A stretch of DNA of 64,000 nucleotides, taken from positions 11,853,501-11,917,500 of the forward strand of contig NC_090129.1 in assembly GCF_040581485.1 (NCBI RefSeq), given 5' to 3'. The notes under the pieces were generated by a model, which saw nothing but the letters and a program-made list of their open reading frames with translations, did not search any database and was not told the origin of the DNA. The position numbers were made by a program, and so were the translations under genes. Position 1 is the first letter of the stretch, and each line of letters starts with the position of its first letter. Source of the DNA: Linepithema humile. Its lineage: Eukaryota > Arthropoda > Insecta > Hymenoptera > Formicidae. Positions 36,183 to 46,040 of this stretch are shown one piece after another.

Positions 36183-36409
36183 CACCCTATCCGCTATACC
36201 GACTTATCCTACAACGCGCGCATCAAAGTAGAGTGTCTGTTTAAATCGCGTCATCGCTGTATTTTAGAACAAAGAGGTAGCATTTGAGCGCTGTTTCTTA
36301 GAGGGTGTGATAAGGATTGTTAATACAAATTGTAGGCATCGCCATGTTGCTAGATGCGTCATCGTGTTTGGAGGAGAGGGGGTAATTTTGGAATGGTAGG
36401 GGGTATCAG
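36183..36409 (+). repeat. Partial internal copy of Polinton right-end sequence
   Basis: CATCAAAGTAGAG...CATCGCTGTATTTTAGAACAAAGAGG...GGGTGTGATAAGGATTGTTAATAC tracks the right-end sequence 50100-50330 (inverted). Right-terminal DNA is thus duplicated in the gap before polB, bringing a promoter module with it. Confidence 0.75.
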
Positions 36410-36545
36410 ATCACAATAATTCCCGGAAGAGATAAGGATTGTTAATGCAAACATGAACCATCGTTATGCTTATAGTTAGTGTCGTGTGTAACAAACGGGT
36501 ATATAAAGCGAGTGAGAAAAATATGAATCTTCAAAATCATTCGCA
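36410..36545 (+). promoter_or_regulatory. Polinton promoter module 2 (polB promoter)
   Basis: CACAATAATTCCCGGAAGAGATAAGGATTGTTAATGCAAAC, GTCGTGTGTAACAAACGGG and TATATAAAG at 36500 sit 46 bp upstream of the polB ATG (36546). This is the closest TATA-to-ATG spacing of the three modules. Confidence 0.75.
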
Positions 36546-39500
36546 ATGGAGAAGGAGCGCGATCTTACCGTACGAGCAGCGAATATCAAAACGACGGGAG
36601 AGTTCCTTCCATGGGACTACGAGTGCAACGAGTACCTCGATTCTCTCAAGGAACAATGTCGCAAGAGGCAACGCACCGGAGTAGTCAACTCTCTGGTGGC
36701 GCAAATTGCGCGTCTGGAGGGTGTGAGGGACGCCCTGCACGAGCGTTTCGTACCCATCGGTGCTGGATACGGTGGATACGAGAAGAAGGGCTACACGTGG
36801 AAGGAGATCGAGACGGCGTTTAGGAACCGTGTGCTGACCGGTGCGATTATCAATCAAAACTACATCGATCCTCATGAATTTTTGAAAAACGTGTGAAATA
36901 CGGTTATCGAGCGGATCCAGGGCGTCATGGTGGAACACAACAGCGTCAAGATTAACACTGCGTTCAACGGGGAATTCGTCGCGGGCGACAAGACTGCCGT
37001 GAAGACCATCGCCACGAAGAACTGCGAGCTCTTTCCAACATCTGATCTACAAGAATGGTACACGAGGCATGTGGTTGACACCATCTTGACATCCCTGGAG
37101 GAGTTTCAGGAACGCGATAGTGGATGGACGTTGTCGCGTATCCTGAATCTCACCGTCAATGTGAACAAGTTCAATCCTCTGCGCGCGGGATGCAACATCG
37201 AGTTACCGCGGAAAATTATGCTGAAAAGGGCGGTAGTCAATGTTAAATCAAACGATAATGCATGCTTTGCGTGGGCAGTCGTAGCCGCTTTATATCCAGC
37301 GGAAAAACATCCGGAAAGAACGATAGAATACCCACATTACTCGACGGTGCTCAACCTGTGCGGCATCGAGTTCCCCATGACGCTTCCGCAAATAACAAAA
37401 TTTGAGAAACTAAACGCCATCTTCGTCAACGTCTTCACCACCGAAGACTCAAAAATCGTCCCTCTGCGGCTCGCCGACGACAAAAAGGAGAAGCACGTCA
37501 ACCTGCTCTACGTGTGTAAAAACAATAATGCACACTTTGTATACATCAAAAACTTGTCGCGGTTGGTGAGCTCACAACTGAGCAAGCACGCAAATAAAAA
37601 GTACATTTGCGATCGGTAAGTAAAAACACATTTATAGAATAATTCGAAACTTTATTCACAGTATTAATCATACAAATTATTACAGGTGTCTACACTACTT
37701 TTATACACGGGAGAAATTATCGGCGCACAGCGTCGACTGCGGGAAAATGAACGACTGCGCCGTCGTTCTCCCCAGCGAGGACGACGAGTGGCTGACGTTC
37801 CGGAATTACAATCGAAAGGAGCGGCTCCCGTTCGTAGTGTACGCCGATCTCGAATGTACGCTCGAGAAAAAGGTGGATCAGGACGGTACTACTTACGCCT
37901 ACCAACATCACAGAGCCTATAGCGTAGGATTTTATGCAAGTTGCACGTACGATAATTCTTTATCTAGTTTTAAGTCGTATCGCGGTGAGGATTGCGTGGC
38001 GTGGTTCGTCAACGAACTTCACGATTTGGCGCGCCGTGTGAAAGCGATCCTCACCACCGTCGTCCCCATGGCGGATCTTACGCGGGAGGAATCGGAAAAA
38101 TTCCGTAGCACCGCGACGTGCCACGTGTGCGAGAAACCGTTTACACCGGACGATACGCGGGTGCGCGATCATTGTCATCTCACCGGGCGTTACCGCGGTG
38201 CCGCACACTCGTCGTGCAATCTAAATTACAAAGACTCCCACGTTATCCCGGTGATATTTCACAATTTATCCGGTTACGACGCGCATTTCATTATTAAAGA
38301 CGTTGCCAATGCCTTTGAAGGCAACGTCGAATTGTTACCGCTGACGAAAGAGCGATACATTTCTTTTACAAAAAATGTTAAAGATACCATGGATCAAAAA
38401 TCAAAATTGTGTATAAAATTACGGTTTATTGATTCGTTTAAATTTCTCAGTACAAGTCTCGACAAATTGGCATCATATTTAACTATAGATAAATTAAAGA
38501 TTACACGATCGGAATTCAATCATTTATCCGCGGAACATTTCAATTTGCTTACTCGGAAAGGTGTGTTTCCCTACGAGTACGTCGACAGCGTCGACAAGCT
38601 CCGGGACACAAGCCTGCCATCGCGCGAATCGTTTTACAGCTTGCTCACCGGAGAAACGGTATCCGAGAGTGATTACGCGCACACGACAAACGTCTGGCAA
38701 ACATTTTCAATCGAAGATCTAGGCCAATACAGCGATTTGTATTTGAAAACAGACGTTCTTTTGTTGGCGGATATTTTTCAAAATTTTCGAAACATGTCTA
38801 TAAAGAGTTACGGTTTAGATCCCGCTCATTACTACACTCTACCGGGATACACGTGGGACGCTATGATGAAGTACACGCGCGTAAAATTCGAGTTGCTCAC
38901 GGACATCGATATGGTGCTGTTTGTCGAGCGCGGTATACGCGGCGGTCTCAGCCAATGCTCCAACCGATACGCCGCCGCCAACAACAAATACATGCCATCC
39001 TACGACCCATCGGAACCGTCGTCGTACCTAATGTACTATGATGTAAACAACTTGTACGGCTGGGCGATGTGTCAACCGTTGCCCTACGCCAAATTTCGAT
39101 GGGTCGATGATGTCGAAAACTTTAACGTAATGTCCGTTGCATCCGATTCGGCTACCGGTTATGTGCTGGAAGTCGATCTCGAGTACCCGGTGAATCTTCA
39201 CGATGCGCACTCCGATCTGCCGTTCTGCCCGACGCGCGATAAGCCGCCCGGCAAGCGGGAGATCAAATTACTCGCCACGCTGTGCGATAAGCAGCGTTAT
39301 GTCATCCACTACCGTAATCTGCAGCAATGCGTGCGACACGGTCTGCGAATTGCAAAGATTCACCGCGTACTGCAATTCGCGCAATCTCCATGGCTTCGCG
39401 GATACATAGAACTAAATACACAGTTTCGGACACGGGCGACAAACGATTTCGAGAAAAATTTATACAAATTGATGAACAACGCGGTTTTCGGCAAAACTAT

Positions 39501-40254
39501 GGAGAATGTGCGAAATCACACGGATGTACGACTCGTTACACAGTGGGAGGGACGGTACGGAGCGGAGGCTATGATCGCGAAACCGAATTTCCACAGCCGA
39601 AGCGTGTTCTCGGAGAATCTGATTGCCGTAGAGTTGCGAAAACTCGAAGTGAAATTCGACAAGCCGATCTACGTGGGTATGTGCATCCTCGACATATCCA
39701 AGACCTGCTTGTACGAGTTCCACTACGAGTACATGGCGCCTCTCTACCGCGACAATTGCAAAATTATGTATACCGATACCGACAGTCTGATATACCTTCT
39801 GCACTGCGAGGACGCGTATCGGGATATGAAACGCGATATATCCAAATTCGACACGAGCGACTACTCCGAGGACAACGTTTACGGTATGCCGCGCGCCAAC
39901 AAGAAAGTACCCGGTCTGATGAAAGACGAGAACAACGGCGCGATCATGACGGAATTTGTCGGACTGAGAGCGAAGATGTACGCGTTGAGAGTCACCGGTC
40001 AAAAAGACACCAAAAAGGTTAAAGGTGTAAAAAAGAGTGTAGACGCTAGAACGATAACGTTCGACGATTACACTCGGTGTCTCAACGCCGAAATCGAGCT
40101 GACGCGGCGTCAATCGTGCATCCGCTCAAAGTTGCACGAGGTGTACACCGTGTCGGAGTCGAAGCTCGCGCTCAGTCCGTACGACGATAAGCGGTACGTC
40201 GTATCCGGTTCCACCGACACTCTACCATGGGGACATCACGAGATACATTTGTAA
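36546..40254 (+). CDS. polB: Protein-primed family B DNA polymerase
   Basis: Two exons (36546-37615, 37686-40254) separated by a 70-bp GTAAGT...TTACAG intron give ~1212 codons, usual for Polinton PolB. The join creates CDRCLHYFYTREKLSAH, a zinc-finger-like motif. Exonuclease motifs: FVVYADLEC (~residue 412), FHNLSGYDAHF (~547), YSDLYLKTD (~705). Polymerase motifs: YYDVNNLYGWAM (~806), LMNNAVFGKTMENV (~951), YTDTDSL (~1051). A CxxC...RDHCHLTGRYRGAAHSSCN block (~500-530), like phage endonuclease VII, lies between Exo I and Exo II. It replicates the element from a terminal-protein primer. A TGA at 36894-36896 interrupts the N-terminal region; the frame continues on both sides, so this copy is probably inactive unless the base is an error. 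AATAAA follows at 40341. Confidence 0.93.
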
Positions 40255-40410
40255 ATAATGCGTAGTAATTTATATAGTTTAATATTTTATGTATTATTGT
40301 TATTAGTTTTTTAAATGTATATATTGTAACATATTGTAGTAATAAAGAACACCATTGTATATATATGTATAATAGTTTATTATAATACAATGTAAAATAT
40401 ACACAGTTTA

Positions 40411-41347
40411 TTACAATACATCGTCTTTATTTATCCAAGAGTTGTGCGAATTGTCGAATCCCAACCACTTTACAAACACCTTATCGTCCTTTCGGCGCAA
40501 CACCTTCTCCACGAGATAAACGTCGGGTTGAGCGGTCTTGAGCAATTCGTGCTCGTAAAAGCCTCCCGCGACCTGATCTCCGCGATAATCTTTAATCAGA
40601 TACGTCACAGGATTGGTACGTTGCACCGTGGCGATCTTAAACACCTCCGTCGACCAATTCGGCGTGTATCCTTTCTCGAATACAGTTTTGAATTTGCTCA
40701 CGCGCACCGAATCACCCACCCTGAATTTCGCCGGTGCGGCAATTTTTATGTTACTGTACACGGTGTTCAAGAGTCCCTTTGCGATCGCGGGAGTGACATC
40801 GATCGGACGCATACCGATCGTACGATGTTTACGACCGTTGTATTCCGAGACCAATCGCGGTAAATCGTCGATCCACTTGTACGATCCCACGAGTAAAAAA
40901 CTTCCACATTTCGTTCTTCAACGTGCGATTGAATCGTTCCACCACCGAAGCCTTCATGACCGAGTATGTCGAATAATGATTGATGCCGTGTTTCTTGACA
41001 AGATTTTGGAAATCTCTGTTGTAAAATTCTTTTCCATGGTCGGTCTGCAAGTTTTTCGGAATTCTCTCCCTAAATATCGCGGAAAATGCTTTGGACGTTT
41101 CGATTCCACCTTTGGTCTTTAAGGGCACGGCCCACGCGTACTTGCTCAGCACATCGATAACGGTTAGAATGTAGTTGCAGCCGCCGTTGGATCGCGAGTA
41201 CGGTCTCATCTCGACAATGTCAGCCTGCCACAAATCGTCGTATCCTTTCACGACGACTGGCCGACGCGTAAAGTTTCTTCTCGCCGGTGCATGGAGCTCG
41301 TCCACGAGCGATCTCCTCTCCAGGCTCACCGCTTCCTTCTTGCTCAT
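40411..41347 (-). CDS. int: Retroviral-type integrase with chromodomain (frameshifted)
   Basis: Read leftwards, 41347-40829 begins MSKKEAVSLERRSLVDELH and carries the rve core: WQADIVEM (first Asp), LQTDHGKEFYN (second Asp) and ASVVERFNRTLKNEMW (Glu, 33 residues later). A one-register slip within about 40880-40905 moves the frame to the 40890-40411 segment, which holds YKWIDDLPRLVSEYNGRKHRT, an SH3-like KFRVGDSVRVSKFK and a C-terminal chromodomain, VEKVLRRKDDKVFVKWLGF then HNSWI. Chromodomains bind methylated histone tails and may guide integration. It makes the 6-bp staggered insertion. The slip probably inactivates it. It converges on polB; AATAAA on the minus strand overlaps the stop (40407-40412). 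Confidence 0.9.
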
Positions 41348-41416
41348 TGTGATTCGTTTTGCTTCTTCTTCTTCATCGCATCATCGTAGTATTCGATGAA
41401 ATTTTTGCAGCTTGTT

Positions 41417-41504
41417 ACGACAGTGTACTAGAAGACTCCGAGGAGGAATTTTCGGTGTTTTTGAAAGAATCTATCCTACCGATATTGATGCAAAAGTTGT
41501 GCTC
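41417..41504 (+). repeat. 88-bp inverted copy of the right-end gene
   Basis: This segment equals the reverse complement of 49316-49403 with one mismatch. In its native place (minus strand) it encodes part of the right-end acidic protein (DSVLEDSEEEFSVFL). Here it interrupts the 3' end of the coiled-coil gene. There are no terminal repeats or duplication, so it looks like templated filler DNA at a repaired break or a replication template switch. Confidence 0.9.
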
Positions 41505-41925
41505 TTCCATCGAGTAGCGCCACACTCTCGTCGAGGAGACCTCTCAGATCGTGAATCTGTCGTTCCAACGCCATGTATCTGGTCTCGATGTAATCGTCGT
41601 GGTCCCTCTTCCAGGTCCGCTCGGTATTCTCCGAATCTTCGAGTCGCGAAAGTACTTCTCGCTTAAAATTTTCATGGAGCATACGATCTCGATTCGCACG
41701 ATCGCTCATAAGCTTGAGGTGATGATCCAGATGCAGCTTGTTGACAGCGTCGGTGTCCGCTTCAGGGTCGGCGAGATGTCTGATTACGCGTGACTTGGCG
41801 TTGAAAACCTCACCATCCTTGCAGAGACAATTCTCGCGCACGTAATTCTTCGAGACTCCGCCGCTCTGTCTCGTCACCCTGACGCTTCCTCCTCCTAACT
41901 GTAGTCCGAATTTGTTGATAGACAT
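41476..41925 (-). CDS. Polinton coiled-coil protein, 3' end replaced
   Basis: It starts MSINKFGLQLGGGSVRVTR and continues DAVNKLHLDHHLKLMSDRANRD, then a long heptad-like charged helix (RLEDSENTERTWKRDHDDYI, LERQIHDLRGLLDESVALL). The last ~10 codons fall in the 88-bp inverted filler at 41417-41504. The open CKNFIEYYDDAMKKKKQNESQ frame at 41413-41345 is probably its original C-terminus. No enzymatic motif. Its place between the integrase and the DUF8207-like gene, in the same orientation, fits a conserved Polinton gene of unknown, perhaps structural, role. Confidence 0.7.
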   Translation of the reverse strand: MSINKFGLQLGGGSVRVTRQSGGVSKNYVRENCLCKDGEVFNAKSRVIRHLADPEADTDAVNKLHLDHHLKLMSDRANRDRMLHENFKREVLSRLEDSENTERTWKRDHDDYIETRYMALERQIHDLRGLLDESVALLDGRAQLLHQYR

Positions 41926-41973
41926 TCCTGTAGCATCACACGAGCAATACTGGCGATAGTTGAAAAGCTGTGA

Positions 41974-43074
41974 TTAATTTATAATCAGACCGGCTTCGCG
42001 CAGTTCTTCGATAATCGAGAGAAACTCGTTATCGTGCGCGTTGTTTCCCGCCTGACGGGAGGCGTCCAGCAATCGAAGGCGATCCACCAATTCGTTCGGA
42101 TCATCCCAGTGCACGTAATCGACCGCGTTGTCGGTCACAGTCATGGTCTGTGGTACGTTACACTTGGGTAACGTGCGACCCACACCTCTCCTGTCGAGAT
42201 GTGCAACACCTCCACCTTTCTTAGATATCAGAGGTGTGATGATATGTTTGTATTTGTATCCTTTGTTTCCCAAAACAGGTAAATGCGCGTTATGACCGCG
42301 TCTGTGAGCGTTAGTAGCGAGTAGTATGCTCTTGTACTTTTGTTTGTCATCCTCCGTACACAGCGTATCGTCGGGAAGTCTTTTGAATATTAATTCAAAC
42401 AGGCCGGGTGTGCCAGCGTATTTCACACCGTCCACGATCACATTGTCGTCTTTATCAATGTCGAAGACCTTGTCTCCGAGAAACGTTCCCGCATCGTTAA
42501 AGTATACACCGTACACGTTGTCGATCCCTCTCTTCTTGTCACCGCTCAAGAGCTCCCCGATGTACTCTTGACCCAGCGGACCCATTTGGCCGTACAGAGC
42601 TTCCCGACCATCGGACGTTTGCATCGTCTGTCTCACGGATGTTACGAAAGACGGGTCCGTGGTTTCGAACACGTTTTCGGTCGGTAAATATGTCGGCGCT
42701 TCAAACACCAATTTTTGCGGCTGGAACGGAGTCGAGGCTTGTATCGGTGGCGTCAATGGGGTCTGTATCGGTGTCGTCAACGAGGTACGCTTGATTTTCT
42801 TCTTCTTCTCAGAGCTTGTCCGCTTTCGTTTGATGTCCGGTTCGTTTTTAATCTCGAGATCGTCAACCGAATCATCGTCACCCTTGATGTTCTCGACGAT
42901 TCGTTTCAACGGCTCTACGATCGGTTTCAACCGTTTCTCCAATTGCACCTCTTGCTCCACTCTACCCGTCTTCAACGTCCGATGCTTCTTGCGAATCGAC
43001 TCGCTCGTACGAGCGATTTCCTTCGCGATCTTCTCCCTCTCGTCGATATCTTTCGTGTCGAGCGTCATCGTCAA
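41974..43074 (-). CDS. Conserved Polinton protein (DUF8207-like)
   Basis: A 366-codon intact frame. The N-terminal third is charged and coiled-coil-like (EREKIAKEIARTSESIRKKHR, KRLKPIVEPLKRIVENIKG), followed by a KRKRTSSEKKKKIKRT basic stretch that could be a nuclear signal and a Pro/Thr linker. The C-terminal half is globular: GPLGQEYIGELLSG, then YGVYFNDAGTFLGDKVFDID, YAGTPGLFELIFKRLPDD. The tail is YVHWDDPNELVDRLRLLDASRQAG and SIIEELREAGLI. That tail is common in arthropod and cnidarian Polinton proteins annotated DUF8207 (recollection, to be searched). Function unknown; it sits immediately downstream of the ATPase (14-bp gap), suggesting co-expression with packaging genes. Confidence 0.8.
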   Translation of the reverse strand: MTMTLDTKDIDEREKIAKEIARTSESIRKKHRTLKTGRVEQEVQLEKRLKPIVEPLKRIVENIKGDDDSVDDLEIKNEPDIKRKRTSSEKKKKIKRTSLTTPIQTPLTPPIQASTPFQPQKLVFEAPTYLPTENVFETTDPSFVTSVRQTMQTSDGREALYGQMGPLGQEYIGELLSGDKKRGIDNVYGVYFNDAGTFLGDKVFDIDKDDNVIVDGVKYAGTPGLFELIFKRLPDDTLCTEDDKQKYKSILLATNAHRRGHNAHLPVLGNKGYKYKHIITPLISKKGGGVAHLDRRGVGRTLPKCNVPQTMTVTDNAVDYVHWDDPNELVDRLRLLDASRQAGNNAHDNEFLSIIEELREAGLIIN

Positions 43075-43088
43075 CGTCTCGAGAACAA

Positions 43089-43844
43089 CTAACCATTCCG
43101 CGGTACCGCAAACTCGTTAAAACCACGTCTGTAACGTCCATCGTTAATCGCACTATCCTTGTCTATCACTAAAAATCCGTACTTGTGCTGCCAACATGCG
43201 TGACACAATGTACCGAAATCTTCGTACGTCATGTCCGTATTCACATGATCGTTGTAGACGTGCTTAAGGTTTGTTCCATCCTGCTTGAATATTACGAATA
43301 AATTCGCGTTGTCGCGCACGAGATGTTTCGGTATTTTTGCATACGTTTGGCATAGATAAAAACAATCGACCTTCGAATGTCGACCCATAGCAAAGTACTC
43401 ACGTATCGCATTCTGCTTGTCGCACGCTATATCGTCGAAGACGAATACGGAATTCGGTAACGCCTCGCTGTGCGGTACAATTGCGTTGTTGTCCGAGAAT
43501 GTAAAGTAGCCGATTTCATCGATCGATCCGAGCAATCTTTCGAGATATCGATACTTTGGTTGATTCAACGATTTCGAGTACACGTACACGTTTTCGAAAC
43601 GTACACCGTTCGGACTTTCCAGCAGACTAATCATTACATTGGTTTTACCGCAATTCGAGGGACCGCAAATGATACCGCGTATCGTGTTTGGCAGCATTTT
43701 ACCGTGTCTGCACGCCTTCTCACAAACCCCTTGCGTCTTATCATCCATGTTTTTCACACGGATCGTGTACGGTTGTTGTACAAATTTCATTTTTTTTACC
43801 AGACTCTTTCTCATCCTTGTTATTACGCGACGAGTGCGCAGCAT
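43089..43844 (-). CDS. FtsK/A32-type genome packaging ATPase
   Basis: A 251-codon frame. Walker A is GIICGPSNCGKTNVMISLL; Walker B is NSVFVFDDIACD; a sensor-like YLCQTYAKIPKHLVRDNANL follows. These match the A32-like packaging ATPases of Polintons, adintoviruses and large DNA viruses, which pump DNA into capsids. Either M43844 or the internal MKFVQQPYTIRVKNMDD (about 43790) could be the start; the latter matches more closely the usual N-terminus I recall. It is the first gene of the leftward block and diverges from the PLA2 gene across ~315 bp. Confidence 0.9.
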   Translation of the reverse strand: MLRTRRVITRMRKSLVKKMKFVQQPYTIRVKNMDDKTQGVCEKACRHGKMLPNTIRGIICGPSNCGKTNVMISLLESPNGVRFENVYVYSKSLNQPKYRYLERLLGSIDEIGYFTFSDNNAIVPHSEALPNSVFVFDDIACDKQNAIREYFAMGRHSKVDCFYLCQTYAKIPKHLVRDNANLFVIFKQDGTNLKHVYNDHVNTDMTYEDFGTLCHACWQHKYGFLVIDKDSAINDGRYRRGFNEFAVPRNG

Positions 43845-44159
43845 CGGTTGTTGGAAAGAGCGGTGCTCGGATATTTGTCGCTAGATCTAAAATATCTCTA
43901 TTTCCATACATGATTCGGACATTATCCTGAAAAAAAAAATATTGTTTCAAACACACGATTAGCGATACACGTTTGCGACATTCACCTCCTTCCGTTCCTT
44001 CTTATTATCCCGGTTATTCATTGTACTTTGTCGTCCGACAAACTTTGATATTCTACTGGTTAATGATCGATACGCGCCTCCTATTTATAGGTGAGCGCTG
44101 TCGAAACACACCTCAGTTGGAAATATGATTTACACGCGATACGTTAGAATTCGCGCTCT
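43845..44159. promoter_or_regulatory. Divergent promoter region between ATPase and virion blocks
   Basis: The 315-bp gap separates leftward and rightward blocks. A TATA-like CTATTTATAGG at about 44090 suits the rightward virion genes (~65 bp before ATG 44160). The leftward TATA is less clear. Small open frames here (minus 43956-43741) overlap the ATPase start; one, MYGNRDILDLATNIRAPLF, could be a genuine short N-terminal exon but lacks support. Confidence 0.45.
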
Positions 44160-44777
44160 ATGAAACGATACAAGGGTGCCGGTTTACTGAACAGTGTGAT
44201 AAATCGACTACCGTTGGAGCTGCATATACCCGGCTACCAATTTTGCGGGCCGGGGACTCGTCTGCGGAAACGACTCGCGCGAGGGGATCGAGGTATCAAT
44301 CCGTTGGACGCGGCGTGTCGCGATCACGACATCGCGTACTCGCAAAACCGCGAATCAGCGGACCGCCACGCAGCCGATCGCGTTCTCGCCGATAAAGCGC
44401 GGGTGCGGATCACCGCTGCGGACGCGACTCTCGGTGAGAGGGCTGCTGCTACCGCCGTATGGGCTGCTATGAAAGCAAAGACGAAATTGGGGATGGGTAT
44501 GACAAAGAGAAAGAAGAAGAAGACCAAGAGGAGAACGCTTCCGACGGCGAAACGCGGTGGTATGTTACCGTTGTTACCGCTCTTGGGAGTCATCGGTTCG
44601 CTTGCCGGTGGAGCGGCGGGTGTTGCAAAGGCGGTGAACGACTCTAAGGCCGCGCGACGACAACTCGAAGAGACGAAACGTCACAATAAAGCAATGGAAG
44701 GACGGGGGATTTATCTCGCTCCGTACAAGCGGGGCAAAGGATTGAAGAGAAAAAAAAAAACGTCGAAAAAACGATAG
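44160..44777 (+). CDS. PLA2-domain / basic core (pX-like) virion protein
   Basis: A 205-codon frame. Residues ~20-60 read LHIPGYQFCGPGTRLRKRL and NPLDAACRDHDIAYSQ: the GPG calcium loop and HD catalytic pair of the phospholipase A2 domain first known from parvovirus capsid proteins, also reported in adintoviruses. Then come a very basic stretch (KRKKKKTKRR), a hydrophobic glycine-rich segment (LLPLLGVIGSLAGGAAGVAKA, likely membrane-active) and a basic tail (RGKGLKRKKKTSKKR) resembling adenoviral core protein X. It probably acts in particle assembly and membrane crossing (family inference). The stop is 2 bp before the protease ATG. Confidence 0.85.
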   Translation: MKRYKGAGLLNSVINRLPLELHIPGYQFCGPGTRLRKRLARGDRGINPLDAACRDHDIAYSQNRESADRHAADRVLADKARVRITAADATLGERAAATAVWAAMKAKTKLGMGMTKRKKKKTKRRTLPTAKRGGMLPLLPLLGVIGSLAGGAAGVAKAVNDSKAARRQLEETKRHNKAMEGRGIYLAPYKRGKGLKRKKKTSKKR

Positions 44778-44779
44778 AG

Positions 44780-45217
44780 ATGCCCACGGGTGCCACCACC
44801 AATCTACAGTTGTTACAAATAGCGAAGCGTATGCGAATACCGTATTTCCGAGGTGTCTACATGCGTAACGCTTTACCCGACAAGATACATAAAAATGAGA
44901 GCGGTATCGTAAATTTGGACGATGTCGACGGGCCGGGCACGCATTGGGTGGCGTACGCCAAGAGAGACGATCGCGCCGTATACTTTGACAGCTTTGGCAA
45001 TTTGCAACCGCCGAAGGAGCTTACACGCTACCTCGGAGACACCGATACAACGATAACGTACAATCGCACGGTCTATCAGACGTACGATCAAACGATCTGC
45101 GGACAATTGTGCCTCCTGTTCCTTCAGAAAATAGATATAAAAATCGATCCGCCATCGATCGACATCAGTCGTCGATGGAATCTCGGCAATGTCGCTGACG
45201 CTCACTCTAAGCGGTAA
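44780..45217 (+). CDS. Adenain-type cysteine protease
   Basis: A 145-codon frame. The catalytic triad is visible: His in GTHWVAYAK, Asp in AVYFDSFGN, and Cys in QTICGQLCLLFL (Gln-Cys arrangement as in adenovirus/Ulp1 C5/C48 peptidases). NALPDKIHKNESGIVNLDD precedes the His. It is shorter than adenovirus protease (~200 residues) but normal for Polintons. The role is maturation of virion precursor proteins. Its last 29 bases overlap the minor capsid ATG (45189), typical of tightly packed virion operons. Confidence 0.9.
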   Translation: MPTGATTNLQLLQIAKRMRIPYFRGVYMRNALPDKIHKNESGIVNLDDVDGPGTHWVAYAKRDDRAVYFDSFGNLQPPKELTRYLGDTDTTITYNRTVYQTYDQTICGQLCLLFLQKIDIKIDPPSIDISRRWNLGNVADAHSKR

Positions 45218-45917
45218 AAGCAGCGTTCTCACGGTGGATTATTTTCCACCGATAGACTTGAGCGATGGAGACTACGAGCTCGGCCTAACCACGATGGAGA
45301 CCTACAACACGATTCCGAACGTGACGGTAGCGAACAATAAATTTTATTTCGACGACAATGACGAAGAAATTACAATTCCCGAAGGATCGTACGAATTGGA
45401 CGCCATTGCTTCTTATCTGAAACGCGTGATACTGCAAAAACGAGGAAAAAGTGAAGAACAAGATTATCCATTGTCACTTCGTCCCAACGTTAATACCATG
45501 AAGAGTGAAATCATGTGCGCTTTTCGAATAAATTTCGCCAAACCGAATACCATCGGACCGCTGTTTGGATTTTCGACGGGTCGTATACTGGAACCGAGAA
45601 AGTTGCACGAATCAGACTCCTCGGTAAACATCGTCAACGTAAACATTATTCGAGTGGAATGCAGCATTACCGCGGGTGCGTACGCCAACGACAGGTTGGT
45701 GCACACGATACACGAATTTTCACCGAACGTACCTCCGGGATATAAAGTCTCGGAAACACCGGCGCAAATCATTTACCTTCCGGTCATCGCGAGGAGCGTT
45801 ACCGATATCACCTTGCGCGTGGTGGATCAAGACGGACGATTGATCGATTTTCGCGGAGAGGAGATTACCATTAGACTGCACTTGCGGCGACGTGGTGCGA
45901 GGAAATGCTCGTGTTGA
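45189..45917 (+). CDS. Minor capsid protein (penton-like single jelly roll)
   Basis: A 242-codon intact frame starting MSLTLTLSGKSSVLTVDYFP; PPIDLSDGDYELGLTTMETY is the N-terminal signature common to Polinton minor capsid proteins. Strand-rich segments follow (NNKFYFDDNDEEITIPEGSYE, GPLFGFSTGRILEPRK) and the C-terminal ITLRVVDQDGRLIDFRGEEI closes the jelly roll. It forms capsid vertices in models of Polinton virions. It sits between the protease and major capsid genes, the expected order. Confidence 0.85.
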   Translation: MSLTLTLSGKSSVLTVDYFPPIDLSDGDYELGLTTMETYNTIPNVTVANNKFYFDDNDEEITIPEGSYELDAIASYLKRVILQKRGKSEEQDYPLSLRPNVNTMKSEIMCAFRINFAKPNTIGPLFGFSTGRILEPRKLHESDSSVNIVNVNIIRVECSITAGAYANDRLVHTIHEFSPNVPPGYKVSETPAQIIYLPVIARSVTDITLRVVDQDGRLIDFRGEEITIRLHLRRRGARKCSC

Positions 45918-46036
45918 ACGAACAGCGAGTGATTGAGAGAACAACAAAAATTGGGAAAACATCGCCATTCAAGAGGCTCAGTACGACGAACGTAAACTTT
46001 TTACAATCGTTGGGATTCGTTGTGAGAAACGCTTAA
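45905..46036 (+). CDS. 43-residue conserved-position small protein
   Basis: ATG 45905 to TAA 46036 overlaps the minor capsid stop by 13 nt and ends 4 nt before the major capsid ATG (46041). It reads MLVLNEQRVIERTTKIGKTS, then NVNFLQSLGFVVRNA. The tight overlaps and the amphipathic FLQSLGF end suggest a real small virion gene rather than a spacer. I recall short proteins ending in FLxSLGF in other Polintons but cannot check here. Confidence 0.5.
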   Translation: MLVLNEQRVIERTTKIGKTSPFKRLSTTNVNFLQSLGFVVRNA

Positions 46037-46040
46037 AGAG

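Noticed and set aside
39327..40113. Antisense and alternative frames over polB
   Set aside because: Shadows of the DNA polymerase coding strand, which has clear motifs.
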